From: Methanocorpusculum sp.
GTDB lineage: Archaea > Halobacteriota > Methanomicrobia > Methanomicrobiales > Methanocorpusculaceae
Assembly: GCA_017408885.1 (NCBI GenBank)
Contig: JAFQTT010000013.1
Coordinates: 1-64,000, forward strand
Direction of reading: 5' to 3'
Length of the DNA stretch: 64,000 nt
Part shown: piece after piece, positions 25,216-34,544 of the stretch
Layout of the letters: each line of letters starts with the position of its first letter
Position numbering within the stretch: position 1 is the stretch's first letter
Made by a program: the position numbers and the translations under genes
The notes under the pieces: generated by a model
The model's database searches: none
Told to the model about the DNA's origin: nothing
What the model saw: only the letters and a program-made list of their open reading frames with translations

Positions 25216-25261
25216 GATGTACTCCTTGGGTTCAGTAATAATAAGTTGAGTTTGTTATGTG

Positions 25262-25285
25262 TTTAATATTACGTATTTAATATTA
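25262..25285. promoter_or_regulatory. Direct repeats upstream of the radical SAM gene
   Basis: TTTAATATTA occurs at 25262-25271 and again at 25276-25285, a 14-bp period, about 50-70 bases before the leftward radical SAM start. The 10-mer contains the palindrome TAATATTA, so both strands read similarly. It may be a tandem operator or overlapping TATA boxes. The rest of 25216-25546 holds no gene I can support. Confidence 0.35.
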
Positions 25286-25546
25286 GTAATACTAAATTTG
25301 CACTTTTGTTATATTGTTGTTATTTGTGTGAGTAAATAGAGCTCAGGACCAGATATTATCACACCAGACTATCCTGTGTGTTACATTGGTTGTGAGAGAA
25401 TAATCCATACAGTAATACTTCGTGCGCTGTTTTTAGTGCGGTAAAAAATCATATATTTCTACTCTCCCGGAGGGTAGAATGCAGATAGTATTTTGATACC
25501 TGGAAATTATGATAAAAAGAGAGGTTCGTGATTTTTGTCTGATGTC

Positions 25547-26650
25547 TCAGACCTCAACCAGCCTATACTCGCGCCGTCCGACATTCATCTCCTCGGCTGC
25601 TTCGAGCTGAAGCTCAGGATTTGTTCCAGGCCAGACGCGGGTGAACTTTTCCTCGCCTGCTTCGTGGTGGTCCGGCAGAAGCGAGCCTTTGATTCCCTCT
25701 GCAGCATTCACCAAATCATAGCATGCCTTATCGAGTGCCACAGGATCGAGGGATGCAAGGATTCCAATGTCAGGCACGAATGGAATGTCATTCCATGCCG
25801 TACAGTCGCAGTGCGGGGTGATATTGGTTAAGAAGTTGATGTAGAATGCCTTTCCTGTCTTGTTTGCAACAGCTCCTGCTGCATAGTCTGCCATCTTCTC
25901 CACAAAGACAGTGCCGTCATCCTGCCAGTCCAAATCGATTGCATGCTCAGGACAGACGTTCATGCACATCAGACATCCAACGCAGTGATCGTAATCGATT
26001 ACAATCGACGGGCCTTCAAGACCGATGCAGAACTCGCCGCAGGCATTCATGCATGCTCCGCAGGTCACACATTTGTCTTCCAGAACAAAGGGACGTGTCT
26101 TGTGCTGTTCGCGCTTTCCTTCATTTGCGGCACAGCCCATTCCAAGATTCTTAATCGCTCCGCCGAATCCGGCAACCTCATGTCCTTTGAAGTGTGAAAC
26201 CACAACCAGACTGTCGGCTGCAACAATGTCGGATGCAATCTTTACAGAATCGAAGTGTTTTCCATACACCTCAACCTCTTCGTAATTCTGACCTTTTAAT
26301 CCGTCTGCAATAATCACCGGACATGAAACAACCGGATAGCAGAAGCCGTGCTGTGCGGCTGTCTCTAAGTGGTCGGCGCTGTTTTTCCTGCCGCCGAGGT
26401 ATAAGGTATTTGTATCTGTTAAAAACGGTTTTGCCCCTGTCTTCTTTACAGCCTCAACAACTGCTGCAACACTCATAGCAGGCACAAACGCATCATTGCC
26501 GCGCTCACCGAAGTGGACTTTGACTGCTGTCAAATCACCGGCAGATACCATCATGTCAAGTCCTGCCGCCTCACATAACGCCTGAATCTTTTTCTCCGTA
26601 CTGCGCTCAGCAGACAGAGCTCCGGCGCGGGCAATAAATACATCTTCCAT
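25547..26650 (-). CDS. DUF362 protein with two [4Fe-4S] motifs
   Basis: A 367-residue iron-sulphur protein of the DUF362 family. The N-terminal two-thirds is the DUF362 domain (AVKVHFGERGN, KPFLTDTNTLY, VVSHFKGHEVAGFGGAIKN), with a ferredoxin-like insert holding two clusters: CVTCGACMNAC and CVGCLMCMNVC, about residues 192-235. Such proteins are common in anaerobes and expected to take part in electron transfer or redox enzyme maturation, but the reaction is unknown. It is alone on its strand; the adjacent CNNM gene is divergent. Confidence 0.88.
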   Translation of the reverse strand: MEDVFIARAGALSAERSTEKKIQALCEAAGLDMMVSAGDLTAVKVHFGERGNDAFVPAMSVAAVVEAVKKTGAKPFLTDTNTLYLGGRKNSADHLETAAQHGFCYPVVSCPVIIADGLKGQNYEEVEVYGKHFDSVKIASDIVAADSLVVVSHFKGHEVAGFGGAIKNLGMGCAANEGKREQHKTRPFVLEDKCVTCGACMNACGEFCIGLEGPSIVIDYDHCVGCLMCMNVCPEHAIDLDWQDDGTVFVEKMADYAAGAVANKTGKAFYINFLTNITPHCDCTAWNDIPFVPDIGILASLDPVALDKACYDLVNAAEGIKGSLLPDHHEAGEEKFTRVWPGTNPELQLEAAEEMNVGRREYRLVEV

Positions 26651-26726
26651 GTAAGTACATGGGGCGTTGGAACAGATAAATGCGGTGTCTTTTTTCCTTC
26701 AGCGGAGTTTTTGCCGGTATTGACAA

Positions 26727-26819
26727 GATATATTTATGCTCTCAGGGCTCATATTAATACAGAATTATTCATATGACCGTTTGCAGACATCCTCTTAATC
26801 GATTAGCCGCAGATGCGGC
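26727..26819 (+). promoter_or_regulatory. Promoter and structured leader of the CNNM/CorC gene
   Basis: A TATA-like GATATATTTATGC (26726-26738) predicts a transcript starting near 26757, about 80 bases before the ATG at 26835, unusually long for this window where many genes look leaderless. The leader ends with the GC hairpin GCCGC-AGAT-GCGGC (26806-26819), 15 bases before the start codon. This could control translation, for example in response to divalent ions carried by the encoded protein. The idea is inference. Confidence 0.4.
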
Positions 26820-26834
26820 GTGGGCTTTCGAGTA

Positions 26835-28103
26835 ATGTATACGAATATCGTTCTTTTTGTAATCCTGCTGGCTTTGTCAGCATTCTCCTCGGCATCCGAG
26901 GTCGCATTGGTCGGCTTAAACCGTGCAAAGGTAAAGGCTCTGGCTGAAACCGGAAAACGCGGAAAGCGGATTGAGAAATTAAAGGAAAATCCGGATCACT
27001 TCTTAATCACTATCCTGATTCTGAACAATGTGGTAAACACCGGTACTGCATCTCTTGCAACAGCTATTGCTCTTGATTTATTCGGCAATGCAGGTATTGC
27101 AATCGCAACCGGAGTGGTTACCCTGCTGATTCTCGTCTTCGGAGAGGTTGGACCAAAGACCTATGCAAATACCCATCAGGAGCAGATTGCACTCTTTGCA
27201 TCAACTCCGATTTACCTGCTCACCACAATCCTTACTCCGTTCTTCTGGGTTTACGACAAGGTGCGCGGTGTTGTAAAGAAGGGCGATGATGCTCCGGCAG
27301 TAACAGAAGAAGAGATTCGCGACTGGATTGATGTAGGAGAGATGGAAGGAGCTATTGAAGAGGATGAGAAAGAGATGATTTACTCTGTTCTCCGCTTCAA
27401 TGATATCACGGCAAAGGAGATTATGACTCCAAGACCTGATGTCTCGATGATTGAAGACTCAGCAACATTAGAAGAAGCTGTAGCCTATATCAGAGAGACC
27501 GGATACTCCCGTCTTCCGGTCTATCATGAATCTGTTGACAACATTGTTGGTTCAATCAACTTTAAGGACGTATTCAATGCATATACTTCAGGCGACCACA
27601 CGAAGCTGACGGTCAAGAACCTCATGGTTGAGGTTTACTGTGTTCCGGAGTCGAAAAAGATTGACGATCTGCTCCGCGACCTGCAGGTTCGCCGTGTTCA
27701 CTTAGCTATTGTGCTCGATGAGTTTGGAGGATTCTCCGGTGTTGTTACTTTCGAGGACATCTTAGAGGAGCTTGTCGGAGATATTATGGATGAGACTGAT
27801 GTCGATGAGGTCGAGGATATCATCGAGATCTCGCAGGGTATGTATATGCTTGATGCGCAGGTTCGCGTCAGTCAGTTAAATGAGTATTTCGATATCGAAC
27901 TTCCGGAAGATCCGGGAAGCTATGAGACTATCGGCGGTTTAATCTTCTCAACCCTTGGTCACATCCCGCGCCTTGGAGAGGCTATTAAGGTGCTTGACGA
28001 TATCACGCTGGTTGTTACCAAGATGCGCGGACGCCAGATTTTAAAGGTAAAAATGATTTTCCCGATTCCGTATGATGAAGATGCGGAAGGGGACGGAGAG
28101 TAA
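26835..28103 (+). CDS. CNNM/CorC-type membrane protein with paired CBS domains
   Basis: A 422-residue protein with an N-terminal DUF21/CNNM domain of about four spans (SAFSSASEVALVGLNRAKVK near the start), two CBS domains (MTPRPDVSMIE and the LAIVLDEFGGFSGVVTFEDI region) and a C-terminal CorC/HlyC domain (ETIGGLIFSTLGHIPRLGE). Family members affect magnesium or cobalt transport, often as Mg2+ efflux systems regulated by ATP binding to the CBS pair. The start at 26835 is used because it begins at the first membrane span; the GTG at 26820 overlaps the leader hairpin. Monocistronic. Confidence 0.88.
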   Translation: MYTNIVLFVILLALSAFSSASEVALVGLNRAKVKALAETGKRGKRIEKLKENPDHFLITILILNNVVNTGTASLATAIALDLFGNAGIAIATGVVTLLILVFGEVGPKTYANTHQEQIALFASTPIYLLTTILTPFFWVYDKVRGVVKKGDDAPAVTEEEIRDWIDVGEMEGAIEEDEKEMIYSVLRFNDITAKEIMTPRPDVSMIEDSATLEEAVAYIRETGYSRLPVYHESVDNIVGSINFKDVFNAYTSGDHTKLTVKNLMVEVYCVPESKKIDDLLRDLQVRRVHLAIVLDEFGGFSGVVTFEDILEELVGDIMDETDVDEVEDIIEISQGMYMLDAQVRVSQLNEYFDIELPEDPGSYETIGGLIFSTLGHIPRLGEAIKVLDDITLVVTKMRGRQILKVKMIFPIPYDEDAEGDGE

Positions 28104-28113
28104 TCTCCTTTTT

Positions 28114-28914
28114 TTACTTCCTATACCATTCTGTCTCTTTTGTAAGAATCGCTGTTTTTTCTTCAAGCGTTAATTCGCCGAAGTTTAAGTCCTCGAACTC
28201 ATAAGTGACGCGCCCGGTGTATCCGATTTTCGAAAGTACTTTTTTGAGTTCTTCACCTTCTTTTGTTCCGGCAAGAGGCGAATGCATTTTGCCGGTTCTG
28301 CCGAGGCTTGCGTGGATGTTTACCATGCGGTCTCTGCAGAGTTCAACAAATGAGAATGGTTCTCCTGCTGCCTGTGCATGGGCATAGTCGAATGTAAAGT
28401 AAAGCCATGAGTATTCGTCTAAGACTTCGCGCATTTCAGGAGCGGTTGTCATGTGGGCATTTACGGCAGGCGGCATATTTTCAAGCGCAATCTGCACATT
28501 CTTTTCGGCAGCGTCTGAGAGACGGCCTAAGTAGTGGTGGAAGCGTTCTTTGTCAAGATGAGTTATCGGACGCTTTGATGTACGCTTTCCGGGATGTATT
28601 GTGACAATGCCTCCGCCTAATGCTTCAAGCATTTCGATGCATTCAAGTGTACAGTCTGCGGAGAGCTCTGCAACCTTCGGGTTAAATGAACACGGGTTTA
28701 AGTCAAAGATCGGGGCATGCATGGCTATCGGGAAGAGATGCGGATAGCGCTTTTTCTCTTCCAGGAGCTCATCTATGTCTGCTCCTGCCATCCAGAACTC
28801 GGGTGTCTCCATCCAGAACTCCACGGAGTTGAGACCAGCCTTGTTCATGGCGGCAAAAATCTCCGGGGTTTTGTATGAGTGGAAGAACATACTGGATGCT
28901 TCAAGCTTGTACAT
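28114..28914 (-). CDS. TIM-barrel sugar isomerase/endonuclease IV-like protein
   Basis: A 266-residue member of the AP-endonuclease-2/xylose-isomerase-like superfamily. Ligand-like positions appear in order: SVEFWMETPEFW, VTIHPGK, IALENMP, WLYFTFDYAHAQAAG, MVNIHASLGRTG and VTYEFEDL. It is a distant relative of the protein at 8047-8769. I choose the Met at 28914 over the open start at 28989: a TATA-like CTATTTAG (28938-28945) lies 27 bases before it, implying a leaderless mRNA, and the extra residues look non-coding. It is divergent from xseA. Substrate unknown. Confidence 0.8.
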   Translation of the reverse strand: MYKLEASSMFFHSYKTPEIFAAMNKAGLNSVEFWMETPEFWMAGADIDELLEEKKRYPHLFPIAMHAPIFDLNPCSFNPKVAELSADCTLECIEMLEALGGGIVTIHPGKRTSKRPITHLDKERFHHYLGRLSDAAEKNVQIALENMPPAVNAHMTTAPEMREVLDEYSWLYFTFDYAHAQAAGEPFSFVELCRDRMVNIHASLGRTGKMHSPLAGTKEGEELKKVLSKIGYTGRVTYEFEDLNFGELTLEEKTAILTKETEWYRK

Positions 28915-28937
28915 GAAGGATAGTTGTACGCGGGAAT

Positions 28938-28945
28938 CTAAATAG
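28938..28945 (-). promoter_or_regulatory. TATA box for the second TIM-barrel gene
   Basis: CTATTTAG on the minus strand is centred 27 bases before the Met codon at 28914, the distance expected for a leaderless archaeal transcript. The reverse reading (CTAAATAG) could serve xseA on the other strand with a leader of about 30 bases. Confidence 0.5.
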
Positions 28946-28998
28946 GTGTTGGCTTTGAACCCGAACCTTTCTTCATCTCGCAAATCCAATATATCATC

Positions 28999-30387
28999 AT
29001 GGCAAAAAAAGCGCCCGTTCAGGCTACCCTTTCCTTTGACGAAAGCGAGAGCGGAAGCGCATTTTCCTTCATAAGTCCGGTAAAGGACCCGAATCCTCTG
29101 CCAAAAAAAGAGCCGGAAAGCCCTGGAATTATTACTGTCTCCGAGCTTGGAGAGCGTATTCGCGATGTCCTGGACTGCGAGCTGCTTACTGGAATTACTG
29201 TCACCGGAGAGGTTACAGGATACAGACCTAACTCAAGCGGGCACTTGTACTTCTCGCTGACAGAGAAGGGGGATATCGATGCTGCTGTTTCCTGTGTTAT
29301 GTGGAAATATGCTGCAAAGCATCTCGCATTCCCGTTAAAAGACGGACTTGCTGTAAACATCACAGGACATGTAGATTACTATCCTCCGTCTGGTCGGATG
29401 CAGTTTATCGTCAAGAAAATTGAACCGGCATCCGGCGGAAAGACAGGTCTTTACCTGCAAAAAGAGATGTGGAAAAAACAGCTCGAAGCAGAAGGTGTAA
29501 TTCCGCGTCCTGAATCAGAGAAAAGAGACCCTCCTCTTTTCCCAAAATGCGTTGGTGTTGTAACGTCAAGGACAGGCTCTGTTCTTCAGGATATAAGAAA
29601 TGTTTTGTCCAGACGTTATCCGCTGCCGGTTCTTCTCGCACCAGCCCAGGTGCAGGGAGCAGGCGCTGAGGTGTCGATTGTTTCTGCAATCGAATCATTG
29701 CAGGGCAAAGTCGATGTCATAATCGTTGCACGAGGCGGCGGTAGTTTTGAGGATTTATTTGTCTTCAATCACCCGGATGTTGTCCGCGCAATCCGCCGTT
29801 CCAGGGTTCCAATTATCAGTGCGGTTGGACACGAAACAGATACAACGCTTTCTGATTTCGCAAGTGACAGACGCGTTCCAACTCCGTCTGCTGCGGCAGA
29901 GACTGTTGTTCCTGACAGGACTGTTCTCTTAAATAATCTCGAAGAGTACAGGCGCCGTATGCATGACAGAGCCAGAGGGATTATCAGCACGAACCGCTCG
30001 GCTGTTGCTGAGCTTAAGATGCGTGTTGATCCGTCCCGTCTGTCCCGCAGGCTTGATATGATGCATCAGCAGACAGCAGACATTGAGGAGCGGATAAAAT
30101 CTGCATTCTCAAGAAAGCTTAAAGCCGAGGCTGATGGTCTCGAGCAGCTTGCAGAGCGCATATTCAAAGGAGCAAAAACCAGAATCAGTACTGCGGTTCT
30201 CGAGCTTTCAGCGCAGAAGGAAAAGATTCTCTCATGCGATCCGAAAAAGCCGCTTGAGAGAGGTTATGCTCTTGTGCAGATGAACGGAACTGTTATTCGT
30301 TCCAAGGAACAGTTGAAGAAAGATGACAGCTTAACTCTCTGCTTATCTGATGGAGAGGTTACAGCCATTGTGGAGAAGATATCATGA
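28999..30387 (+). CDS. xseA: Exodeoxyribonuclease VII large subunit
   Basis: A 462-residue catalytic subunit of exonuclease VII, a single-strand DNA nuclease used in repair. An N-terminal OB fold (TVTGEVTGYRPNSSGHLYF) is followed by the nuclease core with VIIVARGGGSFEDLFVFN and SAVGHETDTTLSDFASDRR, then a coiled-coil region and a C-terminal segment with ERGYALV that contacts the small subunit. Fully typical of bacterial XseA. It overlaps xseB by 4 bases (ATGA). The enzyme is widespread in bacteria and patchy in archaea, so old lateral transfer is likely. Confidence 0.95.
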   Translation: MAKKAPVQATLSFDESESGSAFSFISPVKDPNPLPKKEPESPGIITVSELGERIRDVLDCELLTGITVTGEVTGYRPNSSGHLYFSLTEKGDIDAAVSCVMWKYAAKHLAFPLKDGLAVNITGHVDYYPPSGRMQFIVKKIEPASGGKTGLYLQKEMWKKQLEAEGVIPRPESEKRDPPLFPKCVGVVTSRTGSVLQDIRNVLSRRYPLPVLLAPAQVQGAGAEVSIVSAIESLQGKVDVIIVARGGGSFEDLFVFNHPDVVRAIRRSRVPIISAVGHETDTTLSDFASDRRVPTPSAAAETVVPDRTVLLNNLEEYRRRMHDRARGIISTNRSAVAELKMRVDPSRLSRRLDMMHQQTADIEERIKSAFSRKLKAEADGLEQLAERIFKGAKTRISTAVLELSAQKEKILSCDPKKPLERGYALVQMNGTVIRSKEQLKKDDSLTLCLSDGEVTAIVEKIS

Positions 30388-30593
30388 CTGAAATTGAAGC
30401 AAACGAACCAAACTATGAAGAGATGATTTCTGAGCTTAGAGAGATTGCAAGGAAGCTTGACAATCCAAATACCTCTGTTGAGGAGGCAGTAAAGCTGCAT
30501 ACCAGAGGTATGGAGCTTATTTCAAAGTGCGAGGCTTTCCTTGCAAAGGCTGAGCTTACTATTACTGAGGTACACGGAGAGCAGACCGAATAA
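30384..30593 (+). CDS. xseB: Exodeoxyribonuclease VII small subunit
   Basis: A 69-residue small subunit. The family pattern is visible: YEEMISELREIARKLDN near residues 9-25 and SVEEAVKLHTRGMELIS near 29-45, two helices forming a coiled hairpin that wraps the large subunit's coiled coil. Length is normal. It overlaps xseA by ATGA and is followed two bases later by an MFS transporter gene, so all three may share a transcript. Confidence 0.93.
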   Translation: MTEIEANEPNYEEMISELREIARKLDNPNTSVEEAVKLHTRGMELISKCEAFLAKAELTITEVHGEQTE

Positions 30594-30595
30594 AT

Positions 30596-31762
30596 ATGGC
30601 TAAATCCTCTCCTCTTACCGGTGCTGTTGCAGGTCATTTTTTAATTGACCTCTATACTCCGGTTCTTCCGATTGTTCTTCCGCTGTTAATTGAGGGTATG
30701 GGGCTTTCCTATTTCCTTGCGGGTTTGGTTGTAACGGTTTTTAATGTGGTGTCGTCTATTACCCAGCCGCTTGTCGGTATCTGGGGCGATAAGACAGGAA
30801 AGCATGCGGATGTGGCATTCTGTGTTCTGCTTGGAGCAGTTGGTATTTCGCTTTCGGTTCTGACGAGTAATTATCTGATTCTTTTGATGCTTGTAACAGG
30901 TGCTGCCATAGGCCACGCCCTTTTCCATCCGGCGGCGATGGATCTGGTTTACAGAATCAGTCCTCCGGCGTCTCTTGGTAAGTATAATTCAATCTTTACG
31001 ACAGCGGGCAGTATCAGTTATGCTTTAGGTCCGCTTGTTGCAGGTGCTCTTATTGCATTCGGCGGTCTTCCTGCTGTCTGCTGGATGGTGCTTCCGGGTA
31101 TTATCGGTGCTGCATGGATTTTTAAGCTGACACGCAAAACTGAGTCTCTTGAGCCTGCGGAAAAGAAGTCTCGTGTTTCGTCAGTTGAGGGTTCGAAGTC
31201 CGGTGCGGCTCTGGTTGTTGTTGTGTGCGCTCTTCGGGCTATCGGGTATATGGCTGTGATTACGTATCTTCCAACGCTTCTGACTGTTGTTTACGGTATG
31301 GGGTCTTTTGTGTCTTCTGTGATTGTGACAGTGATGCTTTTCTTCGGTGTTGCAGGGCAGATTGCAGGAGGGCGTTTGTCTGATTTGTACGGGCGAAAGA
31401 GGATGCTTGTTGCAGGTCTTGTGCTTGCGATTCCGTGCTTTATGCTGATTTTTGCAGGCGGCTTTGTGATGATTTTTGGTGTTATGAGCTATGCGTTCTT
31501 TGCAAGTTTCTGTTATGTGACTTCAGTTACTATGACGCAGGAGCTTTTGCCAGGAAAAACAGGTCTTGCGTCAGGTCTGACACTTGGGTTTACGATGGGA
31601 GTAGGCGGTCTTGGAGCTGCGGTTGTGGGATTGGCTGCTGATATTACGGGCAATCTTTCCTTTGCTATGTCTTTGATGATTCTGCCGATTATTATCGCGC
31701 CTGTTATTGCGCTGTTTGTGAAGTATAGGAAAGCGGAAGCAGGGTCTCTCCCCCTTCCATAA
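30596..31762 (+). CDS. MFS transporter, fosmidomycin-resistance (Fsr)-like
   Basis: A 388-residue major facilitator protein with twelve predicted spans. The Fsr-like start (GHFLIDLYTPVLPIVLPLLI) and the loop 2-3 motif GIWGDKTGKH identify the group, and the second-half equivalent is GGRLSDLYGRKR near residue 260. Relatives export fosmidomycin and other small molecules; the natural substrate here is unknown. It starts two bases after xseB. The gene is rich in T and G codons compared with argG downstream. Family call is good, specificity open. Confidence 0.87.
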   Translation: MAKSSPLTGAVAGHFLIDLYTPVLPIVLPLLIEGMGLSYFLAGLVVTVFNVVSSITQPLVGIWGDKTGKHADVAFCVLLGAVGISLSVLTSNYLILLMLVTGAAIGHALFHPAAMDLVYRISPPASLGKYNSIFTTAGSISYALGPLVAGALIAFGGLPAVCWMVLPGIIGAAWIFKLTRKTESLEPAEKKSRVSSVEGSKSGAALVVVVCALRAIGYMAVITYLPTLLTVVYGMGSFVSSVIVTVMLFFGVAGQIAGGRLSDLYGRKRMLVAGLVLAIPCFMLIFAGGFVMIFGVMSYAFFASFCYVTSVTMTQELLPGKTGLASGLTLGFTMGVGGLGAAVVGLAADITGNLSFAMSLMILPIIIAPVIALFVKYRKAEAGSLPLP

Positions 31763-31832
31763 GTATTCGATATTCTTCGATTACGCAGGATACCCAAAGC
31801 AAAAAGCGGAGGGAAACCAACTCCTCAAAAAA

Positions 31833-32924
31833 TTACTCCCCTCTTTCCCTCTTTTCAAGCTCTGACAAAGCATTCTTAATAATACCAGCCAGAATAGGAT
31901 TTTTCACCTGAGAAGCCGAAACCAGAGCTGCCTTCGCCTTCTCTCCACCGATCTTACCAAGAGAATTAGCAGCCGCAGCACGGATTCCAGGCTTTGGATC
32001 ACTCAAAGCCTCAACCAGAGCAGAGATAACAGCATCCCCCTCAGCATTAGCTAAAGCAGCCGCAGCAGCACGCCGAACTCCGGGCATCTCATCTTTCAGC
32101 ATCGGAATCAAAACCTCATCCATCCGCATACCGCGCTTTCCAGCCGCATCGGCCGCCGCCGTCCGCACTGAAGAGTCAGCATCCATCAAAAGCATCCGAA
32201 GAATAGAAGCCGAAGAAGTAACCTCTGCTACAGCACGGCGAACACGTGAATCACAATCCTCAGCCGCAGAATCAGGAACAGCCGCATCCAAAACATACAC
32301 AGCAGCAGACCTAACCAGCACATCCGGATTTGACAAAAGCGGCATAACAGACAAAAGCGCATCAGACGAAAGAACCCTGCCCCGAAGACCTGACAAAGCC
32401 GCAGCACAAACCGCAGAATCATCACTCAGACAGGAAAGAAGAGCGCAAGTCACATCATCATCTGCGAAGCGGGCTAAAGAATAAGCCGCAAGCTCCCTGA
32501 CCTCCGGAGAAGAAGAAGAAAGAGAAGAGAGAAGCGGCTTTTTAGCACACTCGCTTCGCATCTGACCAAGCGTCTCAACTGCCGCATACTGAAGATTCAG
32601 ATCATCAACCGAAAGAGAAGACACAAGAGCCCTGCATGCAGCATCCCCGCCTTCCATAAAAAGAACCTGAGCTGCCTCACGAACATCATCATCGTCTGAT
32701 GCCACATAGGGCATAAACTGAGTATAATCAGACAACTCGTAATTTCTAAGCGCCCAAAGCATAACACGCTGAACCAGAGCAGTGCCCAACCCAAGCGCCT
32801 CTAAAATAAGAGGATAGGCATTTGCATCCCGCAGGGCGCAGATAGTATTTGCCGCATCCTCAACCTTTGCAAAGTCCTCGGATGATAAATCTGCAACAAG
32901 ACGGGCAAAGGTCTTTGCATTCAT
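31833..32924 (-). CDS. HEAT-repeat protein
   Basis: A 363-residue alpha-solenoid of about nine to ten PBS-lyase-like HEAT repeats, each about 30 residues with a hydrophobic two-helix pattern (for example SSPEVRELAAYSLARFADDD, PDVLVRSAAVYVLDAAVPD, PKPGIRAAAANSLGKIGGEK). No catalytic motif. Such proteins act as scaffolds, or in some cases as bilin or cofactor lyases, but nothing here supports that. It starts one base after the stop of the parvulin gene, so the two are co-transcribed. Confidence 0.85.
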   Translation of the reverse strand: MNAKTFARLVADLSSEDFAKVEDAANTICALRDANAYPLILEALGLGTALVQRVMLWALRNYELSDYTQFMPYVASDDDDVREAAQVLFMEGGDAACRALVSSLSVDDLNLQYAAVETLGQMRSECAKKPLLSSLSSSSPEVRELAAYSLARFADDDVTCALLSCLSDDSAVCAAALSGLRGRVLSSDALLSVMPLLSNPDVLVRSAAVYVLDAAVPDSAAEDCDSRVRRAVAEVTSSASILRMLLMDADSSVRTAAADAAGKRGMRMDEVLIPMLKDEMPGVRRAAAAALANAEGDAVISALVEALSDPKPGIRAAAANSLGKIGGEKAKAALVSASQVKNPILAGIIKNALSELEKRERGE

Positions 32925-32925
32925 C

Positions 32926-33207
32926 TTAGTTCTTCACATCAACGACTTTAATAACGTGGTAACCAAACTGAGTCTTAACAGGACCTACAACATCCCCCGC
33001 CTTAGCATTAAAGCAAGCAGTCTCGAACGGTTTTACCATCTGGCCTTTTCCAAAGTAGCCAAGGTCGCCTCCATTGTTTCCGCTCGGACACTGGGAATAC
33101 ATTTTTGCAAGCTTTGCGAAGTCATCGCCTGCTGCAAGCTTCTGCATAATCTGTTTTGCCTCGGACTCAGTCTTTACTAAAATGTGGGATGCTTTAACGC
33201 GTACCAT
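32926..33207 (-). CDS. Parvulin-type peptidyl-prolyl isomerase
   Basis: A 93-residue single-domain parvulin, which speeds prolyl cis-trans changes in proteins. The whole domain is present: [47 protein letters not shown] and [10 protein letters not shown]. No signal peptide, so cytosolic. Length equals small bacterial parvulins such as PpiC. It leads a two-gene operon with the HEAT-repeat protein. Together with the membrane FKBP at 14849-15481 this gives the window two isomerase types. Confidence 0.93.
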   Translation of the reverse strand: MVRVKASHILVKTESEAKQIMQKLAAGDDFAKLAKMYSQCPSGNNGGDLGYFGKGQMVKPFETACFNAKAGDVVGPVKTQFGYHVIKVVDVKN

Positions 33208-33331
33208 AGTTCATAATAATTTCCCGTGAGAGAGTATAAAGGGTAGGGGTTGCCTTCGGATGACATGTACAAGCATTGAATATCTCAGCCGTCAAATGAA
33301 TATACACTATTCCATTTGGAGTAACTCGAAT

Positions 33332-34543
33332 ATGACTGAAGAAGCACAGAAAGGCGGAAAAGGCACTGTTGTTCTTGCCTTCTCCGGAGGACTTGACACC
33401 TCTATTTGCGTTCCAATCTTAAAGAACATGTACGGCTACGACAAGGTCATCACCGTTGCAGCTGATGTTGGACAGCCGGAAGCAGAAGTCAAGATGGCAA
33501 CCGACAAGGGAGAACTCATCGCAGACAAGCACTACACCTTAGACTTAAAGGAAGCATTCGTCAGAGAACACGTCTTCCCGGCAATCAAGGCAAACGCACT
33601 CTACGAAGGATACCCGATGGGAACCGCACTCGCACGCCCGCTTATCGCATCCGAGATTGCAAAGATCGCAAAGCAGGAAGGAGCAAAAGCAGTCGGACAC
33701 GGCTGTACCGGTAAAGGAAACGACCAGCTCAGATTCGACTACATCTTCCGCTTAAACGGACTCGAAATCATCGCACCAATGCGTGAACACAACATGCGCC
33801 GCGACTGGGAAATCGAATACGCAGAACAGAATAACATCCCAATTCCGGTCAAGAAGGACACCCCGTGGAGTGTTGACGAGAACATCTGGTCACGCAGTAT
33901 CGAAGGCGGACACTTAGAAGAGCCATCCTACCACCCGCCGGAGGAAATCTACCACTGGACCGCTGCATTAAAGGACGCACCGGATGAGCCTGAAATCGTC
34001 TCCATCGGATTCGAAAACGGTGTTCCTGTCTCCTTAAACGGAGAGAAGATGGCAGGTGTTGACTTAATCGTTGCATTAAACAAGATTGCAGGAAAGCACT
34101 CTGTTGGAAGAAACGACATGGTCGAAGACCGTGTCTTAGGACTTAAAGCACGTGAGAACTACGAGCACCCGGCAGCAACCGTCTTAATCGCAGCACACGC
34201 AGACTTAGAGAAGCTCGTTCTCTCCCGCTTCGAACTCAAGTTCAAGCACATCGTAGACGACCAGTGGGCAGAGCTTGCATACATGGGATTAATCCACGAA
34301 CCGCTCTACCACGACCTTGGTGCATTCATTAACAAGACTCAGGAACGCGTTACCGGAACCGTCGATGTCCAGCTCTTCAAGGGCGGCCTCCACATCATGG
34401 GACGTTCATCTCCATTCGCACTCTACTCCGAAGACTTAGTCTCCTTTGATACCAACACCGGAATCGACCAGCGCGACTCCATTGGCTACTCCAAGTACTA
34501 CGGTCTCCAGGGCAGACTTCTCCACCAGTTAAACAACGAGTAA
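33332..34543 (+). CDS. argG: Argininosuccinate synthase
   Basis: A 403-residue enzyme that joins citrulline and aspartate with ATP in arginine synthesis. The ATP pyrophosphatase P-loop AFSGGLDTS is at residues 16-24, followed by [27 protein letters not shown] and [15 protein letters not shown] choose the ATG at 33332; a TATA-like AATATACA near 33298-33305 lies about 30 bases before it, implying a leaderless mRNA, and the frame to 33260 adds unrelated residues. Codon use is strongly biased to C-ending codons, as in fdhA, suggesting high expression. A glycosyltransferase follows one base after its stop. Confidence 0.96.
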   Translation: MTEEAQKGGKGTVVLAFSGGLDTSICVPILKNMYGYDKVITVAADVGQPEAEVKMATDKGELIADKHYTLDLKEAFVREHVFPAIKANALYEGYPMGTALARPLIASEIAKIAKQEGAKAVGHGCTGKGNDQLRFDYIFRLNGLEIIAPMREHNMRRDWEIEYAEQNNIPIPVKKDTPWSVDENIWSRSIEGGHLEEPSYHPPEEIYHWTAALKDAPDEPEIVSIGFENGVPVSLNGEKMAGVDLIVALNKIAGKHSVGRNDMVEDRVLGLKARENYEHPAATVLIAAHADLEKLVLSRFELKFKHIVDDQWAELAYMGLIHEPLYHDLGAFINKTQERVTGTVDVQLFKGGLHIMGRSSPFALYSEDLVSFDTNTGIDQRDSIGYSKYYGLQGRLLHQLNNE

Positions 34544-34544
34544 G

